Positions 24,189 through 36,063 are shown, counted from the stretch's first letter. The stretch is 64,000 nt of DNA from Linnemannia schmuckeri (GCA_029449235.1 JANATG010000009.1:1240001-1304000), one strand, 5' to 3'. Translations and numbers: made by a program. Notes: generated by a model not told the origin, from the letters alone.

Positions 24189-25997
24189 CTACAGCTTTGC
24201 CTTCTCGCGCTCTTCCCACTTGCGCTGCTGGATCTGGCGCTTAATCTTGCGCTCCTCGATCTTGTCAGCCTTCTTTTGCTGTCGTCGACTCGCCGTTTCC
24301 TCAACCTCCTTTGTCAAAAACTCTTCCAGAGCTTCTGGGCGGATGTCGTCTAATGTAAATCTGCCCAGTTTGCCCAGTCGATACTGTTTGATCAAGAACT
24401 GCGCCGCTGCTGGCAGGTTGTACTCGCCGCCCTTCTTGAGCGCGCCAATGTACTTAGCCACTTGTGGGAGGAAGACCTTGATGTCATCGGTTGGCTCTTT
24501 GACGTTGTAGAGTTTTACGTAGCTAGGACCAAACCAAATATGGTTATGTATTAGATTGGACATTGGTGATAGAATCCTAAGAAGAGTTCTGCAAACATGG
24601 TGGCGTATCCCTTACCTGTAATCCTGGGATTGGTTCAGCTGAAAGAGGAGGTAGTCCGCTATGACCTCTTCGTCGGAGAGATGGTCCGAAATAGCGCCTT
24701 ACGTTTAGGAAGGAATAAGGCATCATTCAGGTTAGCTACGAGGCGTCGTGGGAAACATCCCGTTGGTAGAATTGTTCGGCACAACTATCGATAACAACAA
24801 AGTTGGGGGGATGAGAAACAAACCTGTGAGTGCGACCTTGATGGCAGAGACAGGATCGGGAATGTGAGGGATCATGACTCCAGGTGTGTCGATGAGATAG
24901 ACCTTGGGCGACTCGAGGACCTTGATCGTTCCTGCGACGGTCCTCGTGATTCCCGGGATTGCGCCAGTGGGTGCGGCCTTCCCCTTCTTGACACCTATCC
25001 GCCGCAAGGAATTGATTAGCGACGACTTTCCGACATTGGGCATGCCGACCACCATCACCATTGTCGTCAGTTCTTTTTCCGATGCTGTCCCGGACATTTT
25101 AGCCTTTTCTGTTTAGTGTAGGTAGATAAAGAAGAAAAAAAGTGGGTTCAGCGTTGTTGAGGTTGTACCAAGGAAACATCAACTTGTAAACTAAAACCTT
25201 GTCAGTTTGCATACACGTGCATTAGACGGAATACGATTCGAAAGACATACTGGCTAAATACTTGATAATCCCCTTCACATTGACATCGTCGTTCGCGTTG
25301 GTAAAGACAACGTCCTGATCCTTGTGTTCCTTGAATGCCTTTGTGATCGCCTAAAAACATTTTGCAGAAGCACCAAATGCAAAAAATGAATTGTCGAACA
25401 TTGGAAATATATGATAGGCATTTCGAGGACTCTTCCAAATGTCCAACAGATCTGCTTACGGCTTCTGTATCGGGGTGGGCTAGATCGGACTTGTTGTAAA
25501 CGATGAGACGGTCCTTCTTCTGGGCTATTGGCTCAAACTTATGATTGATAGATGACAAGGGGATGTGTTGTATGGAAGCAACGATAGAGAAGAATAGGAA
25601 AAAGAAACATTGTGCATGGCGATTTGACAGAGTTAAGGAAAATATAGTTCAGCCAAATGTGGCGATGATAATGATTGAGGGAAGGATAGAGGACAGATCC
25701 AAGTAACAAAAAAGAAGAGCAATGTAACAGACAGTCGCGTCAATTGATAAAAAAATCCCTTCTCTTTCATGACACAAATAGCACCCTGCAACATATCTCA
25801 ATTGGAGCACCACAGTACAGGTATGAAAACAGAAAGAGGGACACGAGAGTTGATATCCTTGCATCGCGCACTTCGATGACGACTTGGACGGCATTGAGTT
25901 TTTCTGTGATCAGGCGGAGACCTTTTGCCATGTGTCCAGGGAACCAGTTGATGATCTTGTCGTAGACGAATACACGTCTGACATTGAGTGGGTTCAT
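24189..25997 (-). CDS. MTG1: Mitochondrial ribosome-associated GTPase 1 (MTG1/YlqF family)
   Basis: Circularly permuted GTPase for mitochondrial large-subunit assembly. Six exons (25997-25857, 25564-25460, 25350-25251, 25108-24824, 24697-24616, 24522-24189) give 348 residues. INWFPGHMAKGL and EVRDARIPLSSINHKFEP open the protein. G4 is NKSD at 71-74, G1 is GMPNVGKSSL at 137-146, PGIT is at 167-170 and G3 is DTPG at 189-192, the permuted G4-G1-G3 order. The C-terminus has the YlqF-like AAAQFLIKQYRLGKLGRFTL and a basic tail. The presequence is very short. The exon 1/2 junction appears to use an AT-AC intron (25565-25856). The gene is divergent from the 2OG oxygenase (370 bp between starts). Confidence 0.9.
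25565..25856 (-). other. candidate non-canonical AT-AC intron in MTG1
   Basis: On the minus strand exon 1 ends GATGCAAGG (D-A-R) and exon 2 must begin ATCCCCTTGTCATCT (I-P-L-S-S) to give the family sequence DARIPLSS. The 292-base interval between them starts ATATCAACT and ends CATACAACAC. No AG occurs on the coding strand from 25758 to 25540, so no GT-AG acceptor exists at this junction. A perfect U12-type branch sequence TTCCTTAAC lies at 25640-25632, but about 68 bases from the acceptor. The donor matches the U12 consensus only in its first five bases. Confidence 0.6.
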
Positions 25998-26367
25998 GTT
26001 GTTGTCGTTGTTGTCGTTGATGTTGTCGTGTGTTTGTCTGTTTGTGTATATGAATATGTTGCGTTGTGTGTGAGCGTGTGCTTGTTGGAGTATGAATGAG
26101 TGTGTGGGGCAGGTGTTTGTTTGGTGGCAAGAGGTCTCCTTTCAACGCGGGCAAGGAAGCGTATTTTTTTTCTTTGTCTATGTGGCTCTCTTTGCTCTGG
26201 ACAGTCACAGTTCTGGCGTTACCCCGCTTTTCATCGTTTCCTTTTTCGCTTCCTGCTTTTTCTTCCTTTCTTCTTTTTTTCCCATCCTTTACAACCTTCT
26301 TCAGCCCTCTCCTCCTCTTCCTCCTCTCCCTCCTCTTCCCTTCAATACTCACTCCTCCTTCCTTCCA

Positions 26368-27990
26368 ATGACCCAAAATACCACCGGCACCCTCACTAGC
26401 GGAAATATCACCATCCCAGTGATCGATTTCAGCCTCTTCGCCTCAAACCCCAAAGAGTGCGCACGTCAAGTCGGCGAGGCCTCCCAGAACATCGGCTTCT
26501 TCTATCTCAAGAACCACGGCCTCCCGCAGGACCTCATCGACAAGATGTTCGACACTAGCGAAAACTTCTTTCAGCGTCCCCTCGAGTACAAGAGCAAGCA
26601 TATGATTGGACCCGTGAACACTGGCTACTCCCCCATGAAGTCCGAGACGTAAGAAACTGTAGCTCTTTTTTTTACTGAGTGAAGCGCGGTTTTTGTATTT
26701 CCGCATTATGTCTTTTTCGTGACTCAAGGTTCAATATTTACATTGAGAACTAATATTCTTTTTCTTTTATGCGTTCGATCTCCATCTCATTATCCGCTCT
26801 CACGCCAGCCTTGATCCCGAGACTCAGACCCAAGGAGACTTGAAGGAGTAAGTCAGCATCACTAATAGCACATTTTCATGCAAAAAGGGACAGTAGAAAG
26901 ACCAAGGATAAAACGCAGCGCGATTAACCAATTGCTCCCACTCTGGCAATAGGGCGTACAATGCACGCAAAGAGTCAATTGAAGATGATATTACTCTCTT
27001 CTTTGCTCAGGGCGACAAAGAACTTCAAGGCAGAATCGGAGAGTTTTTCAAGGTACCGAGTCTCAGCTCTTCTTTATTTCTTATGAGCATCTTTTCTCTT
27101 CTTTCTATCCGACGTTAAACTTCGATGAAGATCCTTCCGCCACATGCCAAACGCAAAAAAAGAAGCGTAGCTGACGGATTTTTTTTTTCGTCTGAATTTT
27201 CTTCACGCAGGGCCTTCACGATCTGGCGAGGAATGTGATGCGGTGCTTCGCAATCGCTCTCCAGGTTCCTGAGGTTGCTGGCGGAAGGCATTACTTTGAC
27301 GAAAGCCATCAATGGGATGCCAAGTCGGGCACCACCCTTCGTTTCTTGCACTACCCCAAGCAAACCGGTGATCCACACACACCTTTGGCCGGAAGGTAAA
27401 ACCGAATTCTGCATTAACAATAACCTTTTGTCCGAGAAGGGAAACGATCCCTACCTCACTTTAATGCGAAAAAAGACACCCTACGAAAACAACAGCAACT
27501 ACAACACAAACAAACAAATAACCCGAGCCAATCCCACTCTCAACCTTAAAAACCCATACTACATTATAGTCATACGGACTATGGATCGATCACTTTGTTG
27601 ATGCAAAAAGATATCGCCGGCTTGGAGGTCCAGGCATCGAGAATCCACAAGAATGTCCCCTGGGTGGCGGCGCCTGTGATCCCCAACACGATCCTTGTCA
27701 ACATTGCCGATCACCTTCAAATGTGGACCAATGGTTTGTTGAGGTCGACCAAGCACCGTGTGATGTACAACCCCCAGCAGCTGCACCATTCTCGCTATTC
27801 GATTGCGTGTTTTATTCATGCAAACGATACGACCAAGCTGGATCCTATTCCTTCTCCCTTGATTACGCAGGAGATGCGCGCTGAGGGAGTTGAGTTTGAG
27901 GAGGGGCGCAACATGACTGCGGGCGAGTACCTTGACTGGCGCCTTGCGCAGACCTACAAGTTTGGCAAGGTCTCTGCCTCTACCATGTAA
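26368..27990 (+). CDS. 2-oxoglutarate/Fe(II)-dependent dioxygenase (isopenicillin N synthase-like)
   Basis: Predicted non-haem iron oxygenase of unknown substrate. Five exons (26368-26648, 26809-26847, 26953-27052, 27211-27395, 27570-27990) give 341 residues, typical for the family. The DIOX_N domain starts ITIPVIDFSLFASNPKECAR and includes IGFFYLKNHGLP. The catalytic jelly roll has TTLRFLHYPKQ and SHTDYGSITLLMQ (His203, Asp205). HLQMWTNGLLRSTKHRVMYN supplies His264, and HSRYSIACF supplies the 2OG-binding Arg277 and Ser279. Residue numbers follow the spliced model. The last acceptor is fixed by the need for S-H-T-D-Y-G. Exon 2 is only 39 bases. Neighbours give no pathway hint. Confidence 0.9.
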
Positions 27991-28434
27991 TTTTGTTCTA
28001 TGACCGTTGTCCGTTAATAAAGAGTGAGTTGAATATCATTTTTTAAAGTGTGAATGCAATGCAAGAGTGTGAGAGTGTGTGCCTGGATTTTGATTGTTGG
28101 ATGTGGATGTGAGAGTGCAGTATGAGCGATAATCATGTCTTCCTCCTCTCTTACTTTTTACCCCTGCCTGTTCCCTGCGAGGCCAAAGCGGGTGAGCACA
28201 CATCGATATCAAAACAGGAACATTTTTTCCCAGTCTCACTTTTCTTTATCGGCGATGGGTTGTTCGCGTCTTTTTTTTTTTTTTCCTTCCCTTCTTCCTT
28301 TCTTTTTTTCTTTTTCTTCCTTCTTCTTCCTTCTTCTTTACCTTTCTCTCCACCCCTCCTTCCTTTCTCCTCCTCCTCCCCTCCTCTTTTGGTCACTCCC
28401 TCCCCTCTGACCAGAACCCAACTCAACCGACACA

Positions 28435-30416
28435 ATGGATTCAATCTTGCGTCAGGCCCATGAACAGGTGCTCCCCGCCTGGTTCGCCCCCAAGCCCTCC
28501 GCCCCCTTCCTCGACTACGGCCTCACCCACTCTGCCTCCCTGGCCTCAGGCGTCCCCGAGCCCTCCCTCCGTCTGCTCCTCACCGTCCTTGCTGGATACC
28601 CCATCTCGATCTTCTACCGTCTCATCTTTCTCAACAAGACCTCCTCCATCGTCGGAGAATCCGCCCGCAACTCGTTCTTCCTTGTCAGTGGCTTGTTGAT
28701 GTCCTACTACTTCAACTCGTTCGACATCATTCACCCTCTCACGACTTGCATCGGTACCTGGCTCATCTGTCGCGTTGTTGCGCTGGTCGCTCCCAAGAAC
28801 CGGTCTTTGGCTTCGACATTGTCCTTTGTGTTCAACTTTGGGTATTTGTTGACGTCTTACAAGTATGCGGCAACGGAGGAGTATGATATCTGCTACACGA
28901 TGCAGCAGTGTGTTCAGTGTCTGCGTATGATTGGCTATGGCATGGATTTCATGGATGGACAACCAAAGTCGAGCAAGAAGAAGGATGTTGCCACCCCTGC
29001 AGCAACAGAGGAGAAGAAGGTCGATACCCCCGCACCAGCGGCCCCAGCAGCACCAGCAGTTGTCAGGGACAAGACCCCCATCTCGTTCGGAAGGGACATT
29101 GCCCTGGCTCAATTGCCCACGCTGGCCGAGACCATCGGATACGCCTTCTTCCCCTTTGCCTTCCTTGTTGGCCCTCAGTTCTCGTTCTCGCTCTACAAAA
29201 AGTTCATCTCCATGGAGCTCTTTAACGTCCCCATCCCTGCTTCGGCCGCTGGATCGGATGAGGCCAAGGCTGCAGCTGCCGCGACTGCGAACGGTATCCC
29301 CCAAGGCTCCTTGCGCTACGCGACTCGCTGCTTCTTCCTCGGTATCTTTTACCTGGGTCTGGGTCAGGTCCTCGGAGGCTTCTTCCCCACCGCTGCTCTT
29401 CTTGGCAAGGCCTTCCTTGAGCGTTCCTTTGCTGAGCGTGTCTTTATCTTCTGGTGGACTGGAAAGACTATTCTGAACAAGGTACATTATCACTCTGTGT
29501 GTTTGTCTGTGTAAGAGAGAGGAGAGAGAATAGGAAATGGAAGGAATGGATCATGATGATAGATCATGATTATAGTCACTTTGTCACGAAAGTTTTCTCT
29601 CCGTTGTGCACAAAGAGCTGGACTTGATTTGTTTACCTTTTTTTTTCTTTTTTCTTTTTTCTTTGGCGGTGGTTGTGGTTGTCAGATTTGTTCCCATCAG
29701 AAACACATGTGTTCTAAAAAAAACACTGCCCGTTCTTCTGTCGTCCTTACTTACGCATACCATCCCCGTCTACTTCCTATCGAACATAGTACTTGGGTAT
29801 CTGGACGATTGGAGAGGGACCTTGCGTACTTTCAGGAATCACCTTCAACGGCTATGACGCTCAGGGCAGGCCCGAGTGGGACGGACTCCGTAACGTCAAC
29901 CCCATTAACTACGAGTTCGCCACCTCTCTCACTCAAATCGTCTCCTCTTTCAACATGAACACCAACTTCTGGGCCAAGCTCTACGTCTTCAAGCGCCTTC
30001 GCTTCCTCGGCAACAAGAACCTGTCGGCTCTGGGTGTCCTCCTCTTCTTGGCCGTCTGGCATGGAACTCATATTGGTTACTTCTTCTGCTTCGGACTCGA
30101 GTTTATGGACATGGAGACTGAGCGTCGTATGTCAGCTCGTTTCGGAAAGCCTATCAATGCATTTATTGCGCGTCAGACGGGCGTTGCTCATGTTGTTGCC
30201 AAGGCTGTCTGGGGTGTCATTACCTGGTTGTTGACTACCAGCGCGCTTTACTTTGCCGCCGTGCCATTTGATCTCTTGCAGTTGGACAAGTCTATCCAAG
30301 CTGTTCAGACGATCAACTACTTGGGCATCTATGTCATGCTCGCCTTGCTCTTTTTGGACATCTTCCTGTCCATTGTTATGCCCAAGAAGCGCTCAAAGTC
30401 CATCAAGACCGAATAA
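28435..30416 (+). CDS. MBOAT lysophospholipid acyltransferase (LPCAT3/MBOAT5-like)
   Basis: Membrane-bound O-acyltransferase predicted to reacylate lysophospholipids (Lands cycle) in the ER. Two exons (28435-29481 and 29790-30416) give 557 residues with about 9-11 hydrophobic segments. Family hallmarks are GYGMDFMDG, WTIGEGPCVLSGITFNGYD, PEWDGLRNVNP, SFNMNTNFWAKLYVFKRLRF (conserved Asn in 404-408) and LFLAVWHGTHIGYFFCFGLE with catalytic His440. An Ala/Pro/Lys linker (about 180-215) between membrane helices looks cytosolic. The C-terminus is basic (KKRSKSIKTE), suggesting ER retention. DWDGL/NVN wording is closer to LPCAT3 than to yeast Ale1, but I cannot rank them without alignment. It is convergent with the MAPK gene. 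Confidence 0.9.
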
Positions 30417-30819
30417 GTTCAACGTTTTTTTATTTTTTTTTTCTCTTCTCCTCCTCCCAACTTCCCTTCTCCTCTCTTCACACTTTATTATCATTTTTTT
30501 TTCTCGTATCATCCCATCATACACTTCCTCGCAAAAAAAACAAACAGGAAAAATAAATAAATAAAATGATTCCCATGTGTTTTTCCTTTTTATCCTTCGC
30601 AACTTTTTTTTTTTTCTTATCCTTTTGCATAAAAAGAAGCGTGGTTTAGAAAAATGTATTGCACACGAATGTTGTTCACTTTATGATCCGAGAGCCCTGT
30701 TGTTGTGGCTTTTCAGTTTTCATGCTGACAAAGGCTGAATACCACACCATCCAATGATTGCCCCGCAATTCCCACATCCTCCTCCTCCGCTTCCACGCCC
30801 TCAAGTATGTACGTGCTGT

Positions 30820-30836
30820 ACATGTACTGTACATGT
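30820..30836. repeat. 17-bp perfect odd palindrome
   Basis: ACATGTAC-T-GTACATGT lies in the convergent 3' interval between the acyltransferase and the MAP kinase genes, just after TATGTACGTGCTGT. Confidence 0.8.
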
Positions 30837-31036
30837 GCAAGTCGTCCGTATCCCCTTTGACCCTAGCCCAAAGGGTTTCCCGGCAATCGTCAGGAACCAC
30901 ACAAATTTTTTTGTTGTTTTTTATTTCGTGTAGAATAGCAACCCCCTCCTGTGCTTCATTTTGTAGACTTTCTTTCGCACATTGTGGCTCTTGTGCTGAA
31001 AGTTATTTTTCGGTGCCTGTGTGTGGGTGCCTAGAA

Positions 31037-34000
31037 CTATGCCTGCATGGTTTGGCCGCTCAACTCGCGCTCCAGATCCTCATCCACCTCCATGGCTGAT
31101 TCCAAATGACCACCTCCAGGTGCCTGTTGCGCCATCGCGGGCTCTTCCTGGATCTGTTGGCTGGCACGGGGAGTGTCCCTGGCCGCATGTGTCGTTGCAT
31201 TACGATCTGCTGCTGACAGACTGGCCGCACGACGCAATCCTCCGTTCTGAGATCCCAATGCCTGCTCCTTGCTTGCCTTGAACGACATCACCTCCTGTGC
31301 AATCAAGCCTAGATGTATCATTACCAGAGGAAAGAACACATTAATAATACTGAAGATTGGCATATGTGATTGCGGAAAAGAAATTGATGAAAAACGTGTC
31401 GATTAATCATATTAAAGGGAAAACAATTAACTTACGCTTCATCTCATCGATACGGTCGGTAACTTCAAAGGAGAAATCAAAGACCTTCTCGTGCGAGGGC
31501 TCGTCATCCTCCTCATGGTAGGCAGCCAAATAAGGGTGGGCCAAAGCCTGCTCGACCGTGATACGGGCAGCGGGGTCAAAGTTGAGCAGCTTCTCCAACA
31601 AGTCAATCGCCAAAGGACTGGCGCGAGGGTATAGCTGTTGAAAGTGGATTGTTGGCATCCTAGGCAGACTACGAATATAAGCTTGTGCCTAATAATAGAC
31701 ATGTCCGAAAAGAGGAAACAAAAATAAATATTAAGTAGGTCTGTCAATCATCTTGTCCGTTTTGGCAATTGCTCCTTCCCATCGCGCACAATAGTCTGTG
31801 TGTTTGTGCATTTGTTTGTCACCCGCTAAAATTAGCCATAACAAAAGTAAAAAATGTAAAACATCTCAGAATGCCTAACGCCGCCTGTTTTGCAAGTCGT
31901 TGTCCCGCTCCATGATGCCGTTGCTTAGTATCATTGTTTTGCCATTGTGCCTGAACAGGAGAAGCGTGAATGACTTACCCTCTCACTTCCAACACGTCTC
32001 AAAGTAGCCTCATCCGGAGTTCCAAGAATTTGAAGAATCTGGTTCAATTGATCCACATAGTCGCGTCCCTTGAACAAGGGCTTTCCTCCAAGCATCTCAG
32101 CGAAAATGCATCCGACCGACCACATGTCGACTATAAACGGTAGAGAACAAGGATAAAAATAACAAAATACGACACACGATCAATTAATAGCTTGCGCGAA
32201 ATAGCGGAAACAACAAAACAAATACGCCCAAGCAGAAACACTCAATCTTGAACAATCCTGATTCAATAACCAAAATAACAGCTCGGAATACTTACTGGCT
32301 TTGGTATAACTCTGAAAGCTCAACATGATCTCGGGAGCTCTGTACCAACGAGTGGCGACATACTCTGTCATGAATCCGACGTTTGACTCGGCATCATCGC
32401 TGAATCCACGCGCCAATCCGAAATCGCAAATTTTGAGCTCGCAGTCGGCATTGACGAGCAAGTTGCCGGGTTTTAAGTCACGGTGAAGGACGTTGGCCGA
32501 GTGAATGTACTTGAGTCCTCTGCAAATTTGGTAGATAAAGTACTGGAAGTGAGCGTCGGTCAAGGGCTGCTCTGAACGAATAATCTGGTGAAGATCCGCC
32601 TCCATCAACTCCTGAACCAGGTAACTAGATAATCCGGAAAAGAATGTGTCGACAGCGACGCGCAGAAACAATGAAAGAGCGAGTAAAAAACAAAAAACAG
32701 TGGGGAAAAAAGAAAGAGGAAAAAATAGAGTTGATAAAAATAGACGATCCGTGATTAGCGAGCAACTTCTTCAGAGCGGTACTTCTTTCACGCATGGTCA
32801 TCGTCCCTGGATGTGAGCTGCTGTCCAATTTACATTTCGTTAAACTCCTGGACATTGGTGATATCCATATCAAGGATAGAAGTAATCTAAAAAGACGCAC
32901 AAACAAAAGAAAAAAAGTAGGACCGTACGTCAGTGTTGTGAATCACCCGATGTCAGTGTCTGTTTGAATATGTGCGCCACGCCCATCCATTTCCAAAAAC
33001 AACCTCCTTCCGAAAAGTTCTGCTTTCCTCCTTTTCCCCCTATTACGCCTCAGCAAAGAGTGGTTCCTTTGTCCATGTCCTTGTTCAAGATCATAAAGTT
33101 CAGAACAACCCAGATCAGTTGGTGGTGAGAGTGAAATGAAAGTCGCCCATGATGTCAAGTAAAGATAATAAAAGAAAACAAAACAATGCACAGCGTGCAG
33201 ACTGCAAGAAAACGTCCGGTGCCTCTACCACCTTGGTGATATCTTCCGCTTTTCGTTGTCCGCCAACCCGTTGACCTAATTTTATGGTTTTTTGAGTCTC
33301 CACTGCAAGGAGTTCCTGAACTGTCCCGCGCCCTCCCACGCCCATTTTGAGGCCCCACAACGTGTCCTGGTCCAACAATCTGATTTTTTCCCGTACTTGC
33401 TCAGGAGGAAGAGCAAGAGATAAAGAAAAAAAGGATGAAAGGACATCTCATGTCCGCTGTTGTCGTCGGTCCGTCTTAGCCGTCCAAGTTCCGCAGTGAA
33501 AAGACGTCGTCCTTGCATGCAAAAGGCCGCAAGTTGATCGAGTCCTAGCCCCAAAAGGCGAAGCTGTAGCTGACATCCCATTGGAAAGGTAAGGGAAGAT
33601 TGACGTCCTTTCCCTTGTGATGAGCGAGTACAATGGTTGGGCAAAGAAAAAAAAAATAACATGAAGAGTCGAAAACGTAACAGTCGACCGAGAAAGTGGA
33701 GAAGGAAAAAATCGCTTACATTCTCGTGTCCCGAAAAGTGGCGCAAAAGTTTGACTTCACGGAGGGCGCGCTTGGCAAGGATGGCCTTTTCAAAGACCTT
33801 GGTGACCTTCTTGATGGCGACATCCTCTCCTGTCTGGGTGTTCTTTGCAGCACTACAGAAAGATCAAAAAGGAAGAATAAAAAGGCGAACCAACAGGGAT
33901 ACGATTAGAGATCACGCAGACTTTTTTTGGTTTTTGGTTTGCAGGAACTAAACATGCTCATTCGACCTTTCTCCTCCTTGCTTTTCCCCTTTTTCCAGAT

Positions 34001-34184
34001 ACAATCCCAACCATCGGGAAAGTATCGAATTAGGCAAAGCCCTTTTGATCTTTTGGTTTGACCTGAAGGAAGAAAATACTTACCAGACAACTCCGTAGGC
34101 ACCTTGACCAATCTCGCGAATGAACTGGTACTTTGTGTCGACAATGAACTGCTGGTTCAAGACAGGGAACGAGTGAGTAGGCAT
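31037..34184 (-). CDS. SLT2/MPK1-type cell wall integrity MAP kinase
   Basis: Ser/Thr MAP kinase of the cell-wall integrity pathway. Seven exons (34184-34084, 33852-33720, 32886-32834, 32624-32296, 32130-31979, 31688-31436, 31308-31037) give 430 residues. The kinase domain has the Gly loop IGQGAYGVV (25-33), VAIKK with Lys48, HRDLKPGNLL (143-152), DFG 163-165 and a TEY activation lip at 182-184 (GFMTEYVATRWYRAPEIMLS). YTKAIDMWSVGCIFAEMLGG and FKGRDYVDQLNQILQILGTP are characteristic of the Slt2/Erk5-like fungal clade rather than Fus3/Kss1 or Hog1 (TGY). The C-terminal 90 residues are Gln/Ala-rich and contain LRRAAS, a possible PKA-type site. The long introns make the gene 3.1 kb for a 1.3-kb coding length. 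Orthology to SLT2 is strong by eye. Confidence 0.93.
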
Positions 34185-35128
34185 GGTTGGCGGTGTTGGA
34201 AAACTGTGAAATGTGAAGAAAAGAAAAGGTGACTCGCGGGGTAGTGTGTTAGTTCCTATGAGGTCGAAATAAAAAAATTGTGCCAAAGTGAGGGATTGGC
34301 AAGAAAGAAGAAAGAAAGAAAGAAAAGGAAACGCGCTTGCATCTTTGTGAAAGCGATTCTTCTTGATGGTGTCATCTCTTTGCTCATTATCCTTTGGGAA
34401 AACGGGCAATGACTTTTTGGTGGCGAAGAGTCATACGGTGGAGGGTGAGTCGAGTCGGACTGATTCCTCCGCGGAAGTGGCGTGTGTCTGTCTAACTGGT
34501 GGGTGCAGTCCCTGTTGGTGGTGGTTTGTATTGGTGTTTCCTGTGCAAGAGCCAATCCGTGTGTGGCCTCTGTCTGTCTGTCCGCCTCCTTTTTTCCCGT
34601 TCTTGGCCCGAGCTCTGTCTTATTTTACGCTACCTGAATGAATAAGGAAGACGGAAGGAGGTGAGAGAGGCGTGAAAGTGAGGGCGAGGACGTCTGCCGA
34701 GTGGGGAAAGGGAGGGAAGGGAAGGAAGGAAGGGAAGGAAAGGATGTAGGTGAAGGTGGTGAAGTAGGTAAAGTAGGTAAAGAAAGAAAATGGAAAGCGA
34801 GTTTCTTGGATTTTACGAACAGGAAAAAAAAGGGGGAAGAAAGAAAAAAAAAAAAAAAAAAAAAAAAAGGCAATGTGGAAAGACCCTTGCTGCAGCTCAT
34901 GCGATCATTCATGCCTTCCCCATGGTACATTGTGCTCAACTTCACACAAGTACTCCACGTACATACTTACAGATGCTGTTGGCTCATTTATTATCGTTGT
35001 GATTATTAACATCCATGGGAGTTGACACTGCTTAGCCCTCTCTTCATCGTCATCGTCGTCACCGCCATCCTGAACGGAAGATGAGCACCGCTCTACTTCG
35101 GAGTTGTATAAACTAGGACACATAACAA
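34185..35128. other. intergenic, MAPK promoter region
   Basis: About 940 bp. It has GAAA repeats near 34305-34325, purine-rich GGAAGG repeats (34700-34740) and an A run at 34844-34868. No coding region is supported. Confidence 0.55.
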
Positions 35129-36063
35129 CTACTTGTTCTTCTTGGTGCCGTCAGATTCCTGTGATGGGAACCCGCTATTAGCCAGCTCCTGATCTGTCAT
35201 ATCCCTGTAGACGCCAGGAGGTGCTCGGTAGTACCACCAGCCCAAAACAATCTGCAAATACGACACTCCCTCGCGACCGTTCTTCCACTCGCTCATACAT
35301 CTCTCGGCGTTGAATCGTAAACAGGAACCTCCCCAGCTGGTCACAATTTCGTGCTCGACAGGGTCATAGACATGCAGACAGGGAACGCCCTTGGTCTGCC
35401 ACTCGTTCAAAATGTCCGTCCTGACGGGCGCGTTGAAAGGAATCGCCAACCAGCGTGGGTGCGCTGCCAATGTCCTGTTGAATGCCTCCACAGATTGATC
35501 CAATGAGATGTAGATAATTACAAAGTCCGGATTTGCTTCCAAGAATCGGTCAATGAGCTAGCGAGAGTGAAAGTATAAAGAACGTTGTTAGAGTGACATG
35601 GTCATGAAAAAGTCAAGTACTCCTCCACCAGCTGAAGCGAGTCAAAGGCTCTATGAAATAGTTGCTTACAGTTGCCAACTCCTGACAAGCAGAGTAACGA
35701 CCAGCAGCTAATAAAAAACATGGGAGAAGGATATCATAAAAGTATGTCAGTCTTCGCCCATACTCCAACTATCCCACGGTCTTGTCTACACTTCGTTAAG
35801 CTTGTTCGTCGATAGTCGACCAATTGACAACTTGCTTGTACAAAAAAAAGGAGACCGCAATTACCGCAGAGGAAGCCAATGGTCTTGCTGGCGACTTCGT
35901 AGACGGGGACATGCTTTCCAGTAGCATCCTGGAGCTTGATCTTGAAGAGGATAGATTCATGCTTATCGATGGTGGCCTTGGCTCTTGTTGCACGTTCTGC
36001 AACAGGTGCAGCGTCAGTGGCGAGGTTGTTGTTGTCTGTGGGCGAGTCGACTGTAGTTGCCAT
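35129..36063 (-). CDS. Thioredoxin-fold protein with degenerate active site (nucleoredoxin-like)
   Basis: Three exons (36063-35865, 35707-35670, 35557-35129) encode 221 residues. After a 35-residue low-complexity start, the sequence runs KHVPVYEVASKTIGFLCAAG then RYSACQELATLIDRFLEANP and DFVIIYISLDQSVEAFNRTL. HPRWLAIPF, KGVPCLHVYDP and a closing VTSWGG follow. This order (strand, active-site helix, YISLD, WLAIPF, V-P-x-L) is that of nucleoredoxin/tryparedoxin-type proteins. The usual W-C-x-x-C is replaced by G-R-Y-S-A-C, keeping only the second Cys (Cys74), with another Cys at 66. The cis-Pro is present (GVPCL). It therefore probably lacks classic dithiol reductase activity and may be a structural or monothiol variant. 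Exon 2 is 38 bases. Confidence 0.75.

Noticed and set aside
25537..25845. Alternative GT-AG intron in MTG1 (donor after CTC, acceptor CATAAG)
   Set aside because: It keeps the frame but deletes the conserved IPLSSINHK segment and uses a weak GTGTCC donor; retained only as the competing model to test.
26368..30416. 2OG oxygenase plus acyltransferase as a biosynthetic cluster
   Set aside because: The acyltransferase is a lipid-remodelling MBOAT and neighbours are housekeeping genes; no core synthase, transporter or regulator is present.
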